Made by a program: the position numbers and the translations under genes. Shown one piece after another: positions 1 to 5,583 of a DNA stretch of 6,502 nucleotides; position 1 is the stretch's first letter; each line of letters begins with the position of its first letter. Origin of the DNA: Verrucomicrobiota bacterium (GTDB lineage: Bacteria > Verrucomicrobiota > Verrucomicrobiia > Methylacidiphilales > Verrucolacustridaceae). The stretch spans positions 1 through 6,502 of the forward strand of contig RGTE01000063.1 in assembly GCA_010025475.1 (NCBI GenBank). Reading direction: 5' to 3'. Below the pieces are notes generated by a model, which ran no database searches, was not told the origin of the DNA, and saw nothing but the letters and a program-made list of their open reading frames with translations.

Positions 1-1
1 C

Positions 2-280
2 GAGGCCTCCGTGAAACGGCTTTCCGGTTTGGCCCAGGCCGCCGGATTGGGGGGAGTTGTTTGTAGTCCGCACGAGGCCGGCTCCGAAAGAAAACGCTGG
101 GGCAGCGGCGAGGTGGTTACCCCTGGAGTCAGGCCCCCGGGGGCCGAAAAAGGGGACCAGAGCCGGATCATGACGCCTTCCGAAGCGATCCGGGCCGGGG
201 CATCGCGGATTGTGGTGGGGCGGCCGGTGCTCGAAGCCAAGCAACCGGAAGTGGTCTTGGATCAAATGTTGGCAGGCTGA
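2..280 (+). CDS. pyrF: Orotidine 5'-phosphate decarboxylase, C-terminal part (5' end outside window)
   Basis: This is the last 92 codons of PyrF, the cytoplasmic enzyme that decarboxylates OMP to UMP in the final step of de novo pyrimidine synthesis. The frame is open from the left edge and ends in TGA at 278-280. Conserved C-terminal blocks appear in order: GVVCSPHEA, VVTPGVRPPG, then GDQSRIMTPSEAIRAGAS and IVVGRP. These match the late strands of the TIM barrel in family-1 OMP decarboxylases, where the Arg of VGRP binds the substrate phosphate. The catalytic Asp/Lys region lies upstream and is not visible. The ATG at 11 is an internal Met, not the start. The gene converges on lptB, with 12 bp between the two stop codons. 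The family identity is secure; the full length cannot be judged. Confidence 0.93.
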   Translation, partial: EASVKRLSGLAQAAGLGGVVCSPHEAGSERKRWGSGEVVTPGVRPPGAEKGDQSRIMTPSEAIRAGASRIVVGRPVLEAKQPEVVLDQMLAG

Positions 281-292
281 GGTCCGGCCTGC
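272..292. terminator. Possible bidirectional hairpin between pyrF and lptB
   Basis: GCAGGC (272-277) can pair perfectly with GCCTGC (287-292) around a 9-nt loop, giving a 6-bp GC-rich stem. It spans the pyrF stop codon and the 12-bp gap between the convergent genes, which is where a shared terminator would be expected. Neither strand has a clear run of T after the stem, so it is not a classic intrinsic terminator. The call is weak and rests on position and symmetry only. Confidence 0.25.
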
Positions 293-1066
293 TTACATGG
301 AAAATCGCGGACCGAGGTAAAGGCCGCGGGCCACGGGATCGTTGATCAGAAAATCTGCGTTGCCTTGACTCTCGACCTTGCCTTCGCAAATCAGATAGGC
401 ACGGTCGACGATGGAAAGGGTTTCGCGAACGTTGTGATCCGTGATCAGCACACCAATTCCCTTGCGTCGCATGGTGAGAATGATCTGCTGGATATCATAT
501 ACGGCGAGGGGATCGACTCCGCTGAACGGCTCGTCCAGGAGGAGCACGGTTGGACGGGTGACCAGACAGCGGGCAATAGCCAAGCGCCGCTTTTCCCCTC
601 CAGAAAGCTGGATCGCGCGGCTTTTCACGAGGTTATCGAGCCCCAGTTCGACAAGGAGCTCGTGACAACGCTCTTTGCGCTCCTGGTCGGTGATGGGAAG
701 GGTTTCCAATATGGCGAGAAGATTTTCCTCCACCGTCAAACGACGGAAAATGGACTCCTCCTGAGGAAGGTAGCCGATGCCCCGCCGGGCACGGCGGTAC
801 ATGGGCATTCCGGTGACATCCTCACCGGCCAATTGGACGGTTCCGGCGGTGGGACGAACCAATCCCACGAGCATATAAAAGCTGGTGGTCTTTCCTGCTC
901 CGTTTGGCCCGAGCAGACCCACCACCTCCCCGGCGCGGACTCCCAGATCGACCCCGTTGACAACATTTCTCTCGCCGTATCGCTTCACCAGGCCTGTGCA
1001 GGAGAGTAGAAATTCTCCGGTTACCGGGGCCCGGGGTGACGTGGCGACGACAGATTTTTTGCTCAA
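293..1066 (-). CDS. lptB: LPS export ABC transporter ATP-binding protein LptB
   Basis: LptB is the cytoplasmic ATPase of the LptB2FGC complex, which extracts LPS from the inner membrane and pushes it along the LptA bridge. The 257-residue protein has all the ABC motifs: Walker A GPNGAGKT (53-60), Q-loop Gln102, signature LSGGEKRR (154-161), Walker B VLLLDEP with catalytic Glu179, and switch His211. LptB-type sequence includes GIGYLPQEESIFRRLTVEEN and the DHNVRETL stretch. The proposed start is TTG at 1066. It overlaps the upstream LptA stop as TTGA, and no ATG occurs in frame before the conserved core. The frame is open further upstream, so the first ~18 residues are uncertain. E. coli LptB is about 241 residues, so this N-terminus is slightly long. 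It is the last gene of the block; LptF and LptG are not here. Confidence 0.96.
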   Translation of the reverse strand: MSKKSVVATSPRAPVTGEFLLSCTGLVKRYGERNVVNGVDLGVRAGEVVGLLGPNGAGKTTSFYMLVGLVRPTAGTVQLAGEDVTGMPMYRRARRGIGYLPQEESIFRRLTVEENLLAILETLPITDQERKERCHELLVELGLDNLVKSRAIQLSGGEKRRLAIARCLVTRPTVLLLDEPFSGVDPLAVYDIQQIILTMRRKGIGVLITDHNVRETLSIVDRAYLICEGKVESQGNADFLINDPVARGLYLGPRFSM

Positions 1067-1563
1067 GGCGCTTTTTGCAGCATCACCCGGCTGGCTCCCT
1101 CGGTGAGCATCTTGTCCTCCTCGGGGAAGAGGATGATTTTATCCGCAAAAACGGTCTTATCCTGGGAAATGGCCTTTGGCTGTTTGGTGACTTTGAGAAG
1201 AGTCAGCTTCTTTTCCTTTATATTGTATACGGCTTTTTCGCTCCAGGTCTCCGAGGATCCGTCCTTTCGCTTGATGACGACATCCTCGCGGGCTTCGACG
1301 TCCTGCACCGAATCATCTTCTGCAAATAAGACGGTCATCTCCTTGGAGGCCATCGTGAACCGGGGTTCATCGACTTTGACGTTTCCCCGGAAAAGGCCTT
1401 GTTTCTGGCCTTTGGTTTTGCCGAGGTTGAGCTCGAGGGTATCGCTGGTGATCACGGTTTGACCGCCACCCGGCGCTGGCCCAGGGGAAGAGGCAGGGTT
1501 GTTTTGCGCGCGACCCGCCAAAGGCAGTCCCACGACGATAATGAAAAGAAGCAGGGTTTTCAT
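1063..1563 (-). CDS. lptA: LptA, LPS-transport periplasmic bridge protein (nested start in the joined frame)
   Basis: Read from the internal ATG at 1563, this is a normal-looking 166-residue LptA. A signal peptide covers about residues 1-19 (MKTLLLFIIVVGLPL core, likely cut after GRA before Gln20). A Pro/Gly/Ser-rich linker (about 21-34) follows, then an OstA/LptA jellyroll with TVITSDTLELNL, GLFRGNVKVDEPRFTMASKEM, a DVEAREDVVI repeat and ADKIILFPEEDKML near the C-terminus. LptA monomers stack in the periplasm to carry LPS from LptC to LptD at the outer membrane. The size and the intact signal peptide argue that this ATG is a real translation start even though the upstream LptC-like frame runs into it. 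No Shine-Dalgarno sequence is seen before it (upstream bases CTAAACTCTTCCCC), so translation would need coupling. The TGA at 1063-1065 overlaps the lptB TTG. Confidence 0.6.
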   Translation of the reverse strand: MKTLLLFIIVVGLPLAGRAQNNPASSPGPAPGGGQTVITSDTLELNLGKTKGQKQGLFRGNVKVDEPRFTMASKEMTVLFAEDDSVQDVEAREDVVIKRKDGSSETWSEKAVYNIKEKKLTLLKVTKQPKAISQDKTVFADKIILFPEEDKMLTEGASRVMLQKAP

Positions 1564-1950
1564 GGGGAAGAGTTTAGAGTCAGCTACGTTCCAGTCGATA
1601 CCGTTGGCGGAAATCAGCAAAGTGGGTCGTTTGACAAGGATTCCGGAATCCGAAGTCAGTTTGTTTTCTTTTCTCCAGAAGTCGCTCCGGGTAGCGGTGA
1701 TTGCCGTCTCGGCCTTGCCTTCCGCGTTGTACAGTTCGACGTTTAGATCTTCAATTTTCAGCTGGTTGGGGCTGACCACTGTGGCCCTTTTTCCTTTCAC
1801 CAAAGCGGTTTGGCGTCCGGAAGAGTCGGTCTGGGGCAGGGAGAAGTTTTGAATTACGGATCCGATGGGAAATTCCGGGCCGTTGCCGGCGCGCAGGGCG
1901 GTAAGCCCTAAAACCAGCAGGCAGCCCAACCAGGCTCTAAGAGACCGCAT
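1063..1950 (-). CDS. Single open frame joining an LptC-like and an LptA-like (OstA) protein
   Basis: One uninterrupted 295-residue frame holds two Lpt periplasmic modules. Residues 1-129 look like LptC: an N-terminal hydrophobic segment (about 5-21, possible signal peptide or anchor), then beta-rich repeats with FPIGSVIQNFSLPQ, a VVSPNQLKIEDLNVELY stretch and a SDFWRKENKLTSDSG block. LptC sits at the inner membrane and receives LPS from LptB2FG. Residues 130-295 are a typical LptA with its own signal peptide. No stop codon separates them. The ATG at 1950 overlaps the kdsA stop by 14 bp and starts the LptC-like part; upstream codons of the same frame lie inside kdsA and are shadow. The LptC-like part is short and stops abruptly after a block (NGIDWNVADSKL) where related proteins would probably add more beta-strands (inference). 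It may be a true fusion, a lost stop codon with internal LptA initiation, or a sequence or assembly error. Confidence 0.7.
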   Translation of the reverse strand: MRSLRAWLGCLLVLGLTALRAGNGPEFPIGSVIQNFSLPQTDSSGRQTALVKGKRATVVSPNQLKIEDLNVELYNAEGKAETAITATRSDFWRKENKLTSDSGILVKRPTLLISANGIDWNVADSKLFPMKTLLLFIIVVGLPLAGRAQNNPASSPGPAPGGGQTVITSDTLELNLGKTKGQKQGLFRGNVKVDEPRFTMASKEMTVLFAEDDSVQDVEAREDVVIKRKDGSSETWSEKAVYNIKEKKLTLLKVTKQPKAISQDKTVFADKIILFPEEDKMLTEGASRVMLQKAP

Positions 1951-2725
1951 AGAGAATCCGGCTGATTTGCCGGAGGAGTTTTTCTGCTTGGGCGAGAGGC
2001 AGCATGCTGGCCCGATCCGAAAGGGCCCGGGCGGGGTTGGGGTGGACTTCCAGAAAGAGTCCGTCGATTCCGGCCGCGGCGGCGGCCCGGGCCAAGGCAG
2101 GGATGTACCGACGGTCTCCCGAGGTGACTTTGCCGCCCGCAGGACGTTGCACGGAGTGGGTGGCGTCAAAAATGACCCGGTGGCCCCGGTTCCGCATGGT
2201 GACAAACCCGCGCATATCCACGACAAGGTCGCCCTGTCCAAAGGTGGTGCCACGCTCGGTGATCCAGGCTTTTTGGCAGCCTCCTTTTCTTAATTTCTCC
2301 ATGACCGAGTCGACGGATTCAGGGGTGAGGAACTGGCCTTTTTTGACGTTCACGGCTTTTTTGGTTTTCGCGGCGGCCAAAAGAAGATCGGTTTGACGAC
2401 AGAGAAAGGCGGGGATTTGCAGAATGTCGACCACCTTTCCGGCTTGGCGCGCCTCTTCCGGGGAATGGACATCGGTACACACCGGAACTTTGAGGATTCG
2501 CCTAAGGGCAGCCAATTCCTTTAGCCCGGATCGGAAGCCGGGACCGCGGGGCGAGGATAGGGATGTACGGTTGGCCTTGTCGTAACTGGCCTTGAAGACG
2601 TAGTCCCAACCCAGCGTACGGCAAAGGTCACGAAGGGTTTTGCCGACCAGGAGGGAAGTTTTGCGTGACTCCAGGACACAGGGGCCGCCAATGAGAAGAA
2701 AACGCGATTTAGGATTTTTCGGCAT
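1937..2725 (-). CDS. kdsA: 3-deoxy-8-phosphooctulonate synthase (Kdo-8-phosphate synthase), metal-dependent type
   Basis: KdsA condenses phosphoenolpyruvate with arabinose-5-phosphate to Kdo-8-phosphate in the cytoplasm, the committed step to Kdo. The 262-residue protein has GGPCVLES (13-20), VFKASYDKANR (43-53), CTDVH (83-87), IPAFLCRQTDLL (104-115), NVKKGQF (126-132), DATHSVQ (187-193) and FLEVHPNP (224-231). Cys16, His190, Glu226 and Asp237 match the spacing of the four metal ligands of the Aquifex enzyme (Cys11, His185, Glu222, Asp233), which places it in the metal-dependent class. The E. coli type has Asn at the Cys position. The chosen ATG at 2725 leaves a short N-terminus before the first barrel strand; the ATG at 2740 is a possible alternative. 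Neither has a clear ribosome binding site. The gene overlaps the end of pyrG by 17 bp, so coupled translation is likely. The frame extends to 3019 only as shadow of pyrG. Confidence 0.96.
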   Translation of the reverse strand: MPKNPKSRFLLIGGPCVLESRKTSLLVGKTLRDLCRTLGWDYVFKASYDKANRTSLSSPRGPGFRSGLKELAALRRILKVPVCTDVHSPEEARQAGKVVDILQIPAFLCRQTDLLLAAAKTKKAVNVKKGQFLTPESVDSVMEKLRKGGCQKAWITERGTTFGQGDLVVDMRGFVTMRNRGHRVIFDATHSVQRPAGGKVTSGDRRYIPALARAAAAAGIDGLFLEVHPNPARALSDRASMLPLAQAEKLLRQISRILYAVS

Positions 2726-4316
2726 GGAGACGGGCGGCATGGGCAAAGCCGCGGAACAGGGGGTGGGGGACATCGGGTTTGGAACGGAATTCGGGATGAA
2801 ACTGGCAGGCCACGAACCAAGGATGGCCGGGAATCTCCACCAGTTCGACCAGATCCCCCTTGGGGTAGGTGCCGCTGATCCGCATCCCTGCTTTTTCGAG
2901 CTTGGCGCGGTGGGCGTTGTTGAACTCGTAGCGATGGCGATGCCGCTCCCGGATCTCCGCCACGCCGTAGGCTTTTTGGGCGAGGGAGCCGGAAGCCAAT
3001 TGGCAGGCATAATTTCCAAGCCGCATGGTTGCCCCTTTGTCGCCGTTGGCGTCCTGTCCCGGCAGGAGCGTGATCACCGGCTCGGAGGTTTTGGGGTCGA
3101 ACTCCGAACTATGGGCCTTTTTCAGGCCAGCCACATCGCGGGCAAACTCGATCACCGCCACCTGCATGCCAAGACAAAGACCAAGGTAGGGAATTTTATT
3201 TTCCCGGGCATACCGGGCCGCGGAGATTTTTCCCTCGATTCCCCGCTCCCCGAAACCGCCCGGGACTAGGACGCCATCCACCCCCTCGAGAAGGGGATCC
3301 GTGCCGCGTTTTTCAATTTCTTCGGCGTCGATGCGGAGCAGTTCCACGCCGGTATCTTCCGCGGAAGCGGCGTGAAAAAGAGCCTCGGTCACGCTTTTGT
3401 AGGCGTCGGGTACCCCAAGGTATTTGCCGACCATGGCAATCCGGGTGCGGTGTTTGGGATGGATCATCCGGCCCACCATCTGTTCCCAGTCCCGCAGGTC
3501 GGCCGGAGGGGCCTTGAGGTGGAGGTGAGCCAGCACCAGTTCGTCCAACCGTTCTCGATGCAGCATGAGGGGAACTTCGTAAATGGTGTGTTTGACGTCC
3601 TGCTCCTCGATGACCGCTTCCACCGGGACGTTGCAGAAACTGGAAATCTTTTGTCGGGTTTCACGGTCGACCGGATGTTCGCTTCGGCAAATCAGAATCT
3701 GGGGCTGGATACCGATTTCACGCAACTTGGCGACGCTTTGCTGGGTGGGTTTTGATTTCAGCTCCCCGGCCGCCTTAATGAAAGGGACAAGGGTGACGTG
3801 GATGAAAAGCGAATGACCCGGGCCGGTTTCCAGGGCGAACTGGCGGAGGGCCTCGAGAAAGGGGAGGCCTTCGATGTCCCCGGTGGTACCACCGATTTCG
3901 GTGATGAGGACGTCGCAGTCCTCGTTTTGTCCCATCAGGCGAAGCCGGCTTTTGATCTCATCCGTGACATGGGGAATGACCTGGACGGTTTTCCCGAGAT
4001 AGTCTCCGCGGCGTTCCTTTCGCAGAACCTCCTCGTAAACCTGTCCGGCGGTAAGGTTGTGCCGGCGGGTGAGACGACAGGAGGTGAAACGCTCATAGTG
4101 GCCCAGATCGAGGTCGGTCTCGGCGCCGTCTTCCAGCACATAAACCTCCCCATGCTGGTAGGGACTCATCGTGCCGGGATCGACGTTCAGGTAGGGATCA
4201 AACTTCATCAGCCCCACCTTGAGGCCTCGCTTTTCGAGTAGGGTACCGAGGGCAGCGGCGGTGAGGCCCTTGCCCAAGGAGCTAATGACCCCTCCGGTAA
4301 TAAAAATGTACTTCAT
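2709..4316 (-). CDS. pyrG: CTP synthase (glutamine-hydrolysing)
   Basis: PyrG converts UTP to CTP using ATP and ammonia from glutamine. The protein is 535 residues, a normal length for the family. The N-terminal synthetase domain carries the P-loop GGVISSLGKG (8-17), PYLNVDPGTMSPYQHGEVYV (41-60), Asp70 and Glu140 of the Mg/ATP site, and IGGTTGDIEGLPFLEA (141-156). After a linker, the class-I glutamine amidotransferase domain has the oxyanion region VPGGFGERG (351-359), nucleophile Cys381 in GLCLGMQ, and His507/Glu509 in the FHPEF block, so the triad is complete. The start ATG (4316) overlaps the kdsB stop as ATGA. Its place between kdsB and kdsA links CTP supply to CMP-Kdo formation: KdsB uses CTP. 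Nothing suggests truncation or recent transfer. Confidence 0.98.
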   Translation of the reverse strand: MKYIFITGGVISSLGKGLTAAALGTLLEKRGLKVGLMKFDPYLNVDPGTMSPYQHGEVYVLEDGAETDLDLGHYERFTSCRLTRRHNLTAGQVYEEVLRKERRGDYLGKTVQVIPHVTDEIKSRLRLMGQNEDCDVLITEIGGTTGDIEGLPFLEALRQFALETGPGHSLFIHVTLVPFIKAAGELKSKPTQQSVAKLREIGIQPQILICRSEHPVDRETRQKISSFCNVPVEAVIEEQDVKHTIYEVPLMLHRERLDELVLAHLHLKAPPADLRDWEQMVGRMIHPKHRTRIAMVGKYLGVPDAYKSVTEALFHAASAEDTGVELLRIDAEEIEKRGTDPLLEGVDGVLVPGGFGERGIEGKISAARYARENKIPYLGLCLGMQVAVIEFARDVAGLKKAHSSEFDPKTSEPVITLLPGQDANGDKGATMRLGNYACQLASGSLAQKAYGVAEIRERHRHRYEFNNAHRAKLEKAGMRISGTYPKGDLVELVEIPGHPWFVACQFHPEFRSKPDVPHPLFRGFAHAARLHAEKS

Positions 4317-5041
4317 GTAGGGACACCGCCGGCGCGTTCGGCCAGGGCCCGTTCCGCGCGTGTCACGTCCCCCGGCGTGTCCACACCGACGGATAGGAAG
4401 GTAAGCGGAACCACCTGGACGGCAATCCCGTTCTCCAGGGCCCGAAGCTGTTCCAGTTTTACCTCTTTTTCCCCCTTGCTGGGAGGCAAGGAAACAAAAT
4501 GGGCCAAGGTGGTGGGCCGATAGGCATACAGTCCGACGTGCTGGTGTCGCCAGTCATTGGCTTCCCCGGGAGGCACCGTGCGCCGGAAGCCCAAGGCTTT
4601 TCCTGATTCGTCCCAACAAACTTTGACAACCTCGGGTCGGGACAGATCCAGGGTTTCTTGCAACGGGGTCGCCACCGTGGCCATGCCGAATTTTGGATTC
4701 AGGGAGCGGATCCATGTGTCCAGAAATTTGCCGGTAATGAGTGGTTCGTCTCCTTGGAGATTCAGGATCCAGTCCGCCACCCGGCCCTGTGCTGCTTCCG
4801 CGATCCGGTCTGTCCCTGAGGGGTGGTCAGGGCGGGTCATGATGACTTTGGCGCCAAACTTTTGCGAGGTTTGCGCAATGCGGGGGTCGTCGGTGGCGAT
4901 AAGAAGATCGCTGATCATCTTGCTTTGTTTGGCCCCCTCCCAGACCCATTGCAGGAGCGGCTTTCCAGCAATCGGAGCCAAGGGTTTTCCCGGGAAGCGT
5001 GTGGATCCGTACCGCGCTGGGATGACTGCCACAACCTTCAT
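4313..5041 (-). CDS. kdsB: CMP-Kdo synthetase (3-deoxy-manno-octulosonate cytidylyltransferase)
   Basis: KdsB transfers CMP from CTP to Kdo, making the activated sugar used by the Kdo transferase on lipid A. The 242-residue product has the nucleotide-binding start IPARYGSTRFPGKPL (7-21), HPSGTDRIAEA (73-83), LQGDEP with Mg-binding Asp98, HVGLYAYR (168-175), KLEQLRALENG (195-205) and the second metal-site block GVDTPGD (219-225, Asp221). The length and motif order are typical. One small deviation is GFRRTVPPG at 151-159, where most KdsB proteins have a FSR-x-x-IP-like block; the second Arg is kept. The ATG at 5041 is supported by AAAGGAG 9 nt upstream and by an ATGA overlap with the gmhB stop. 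The gene feeds directly on CTP from the next gene, pyrG. Confidence 0.97.
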   Translation of the reverse strand: MKVVAVIPARYGSTRFPGKPLAPIAGKPLLQWVWEGAKQSKMISDLLIATDDPRIAQTSQKFGAKVIMTRPDHPSGTDRIAEAAQGRVADWILNLQGDEPLITGKFLDTWIRSLNPKFGMATVATPLQETLDLSRPEVVKVCWDESGKALGFRRTVPPGEANDWRHQHVGLYAYRPTTLAHFVSLPPSKGEKEVKLEQLRALENGIAVQVVPLTFLSVGVDTPGDVTRAERALAERAGGVPT

Positions 5042-5583
5042 GACTTATGTCTCCTTTGGATCCATTCCACGGCGGAATTCCAGTCCTTGGCAACAAAGGA
5101 AGCGGTTCGGGCCGCTTCGGCCTTTTCTTCCATGGGAACACACAGATCCAAAAGGATGGCCGAGCAACCGGCTTGTAGACCGGCCTGAATGTCACTGAGT
5201 CGGTTACCAATCATGAAGGATCGGGCTAGGTCCAAAACATGTTCATGAGCTGCCTCCTGCAGCATGGCAGGGGATGGCTTGCGGCGTTCGTCGTAAGGAT
5301 CCCCAGGTGTGGCAAAGCAATGATAGTAGCCCGAAATGGTGCCCGCGGCCCCGATGAGGGATTCCATCTTCAGATCCACCGACCGTACCTGCTCCTTGGT
5401 GATCAGACCTCGCCCCACGCCGGACTGGTTGGAAACCACAAAGAGGAAATAGCCGGCTTGGCGGAGCTTTTGGCAGGCCTCGGCGGCGCCTGGCATGAGG
5501 CGAACTTTCGACGGGTCGCCTAGGTAGGGGATGTTTTCGATGAGGGTGTCGTCTCGATCCAGGAAAACGGCGGCTTTAGCCAT
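5038..5583 (-). CDS. gmhB: HAD-family D-glycero-D-manno-heptose 1,7-bisphosphate 7-phosphatase (GmhB-like)
   Basis: The likely role is removal of the 7-phosphate from heptose 1,7-bisphosphate, the step after the RfaE1 kinase encoded just upstream. The 181-residue protein is a HisB-N/GmhB-type HAD (subclass IIIA): motif I FLDRDDTL with nucleophile Asp9 and acid/base Asp11, motif II VVSNQSGVGRG (Ser51), motif III Lys102 in RRKPSP, motif IV MIGNRLSD (124-131). It differs from E. coli GmhB in three ways. Motif I has DRDDT instead of DRDGT. The zinc loop is missing: YYHCFATPGDPYDERRKP lacks the CxC pair before RKP. The first Asp of motif IV is Asn127. The start ATG overlaps the kinase stop by 8 bp and has GGAGG 12 nt upstream. 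The assignment rests on family plus neighbour; a related sugar-phosphate phosphatase is the main alternative. Confidence 0.82.
   Translation of the reverse strand: MAKAAVFLDRDDTLIENIPYLGDPSKVRLMPGAAEACQKLRQAGYFLFVVSNQSGVGRGLITKEQVRSVDLKMESLIGAAGTISGYYHCFATPGDPYDERRKPSPAMLQEAAHEHVLDLARSFMIGNRLSDIQAGLQAGCSAILLDLCVPMEEKAEAARTASFVAKDWNSAVEWIQRRHKS
5051..5057 (-). promoter_or_regulatory. Shine-Dalgarno site of kdsB
   Basis: The minus strand reads AAAGGAG here, 9 nt before the kdsB ATG at 5041 and inside the 3' end of gmhB. It is the best ribosome binding site in the block and fixes the kdsB start. pyrG, kdsA, LptC-like, LptA and lptB have no comparable site. Confidence 0.7.

Noticed and set aside
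365..1009. Long plus-strand open frame (214 codons) opposite lptB
   Set aside because: It lies fully antisense to a gene with every ABC ATPase motif, shows no recognisable domain, and long antisense frames are common in GC-rich DNA.
1951..2253. N-terminal extension of the LptC-like frame
   Set aside because: It overlaps kdsA out of frame and has no family sequence; the ATG at 1950 gives an immediate hydrophobic signal-like segment.
1865..2293. Plus-strand open frame opposite kdsA
   Set aside because: It is a shadow of kdsA, which carries all catalytic motifs; the antisense product is rich in Gly/Arg/Pro and has no domain.
2726..3019. N-terminal extension of the kdsA frame
   Set aside because: The extra ~98 codons lie over pyrG in another frame and read as low-complexity Pro/Ser/Trp sequence; KdsA proteins begin close to the GGPCVLES block.
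2640..3269. Plus-strand open frame (209 codons) opposite the pyrG/kdsA junction
   Set aside because: It is antisense to the intact glutamine amidotransferase domain of PyrG, and its sequence has no protein-family features.
3881..3894. Perfect 14-bp palindrome CGGTGGTACCACCG
   Set aside because: It encodes the invariant IGGTT stretch of CTP synthase; the symmetry follows from Gly and Thr codons, and it is not repeated elsewhere in the window.
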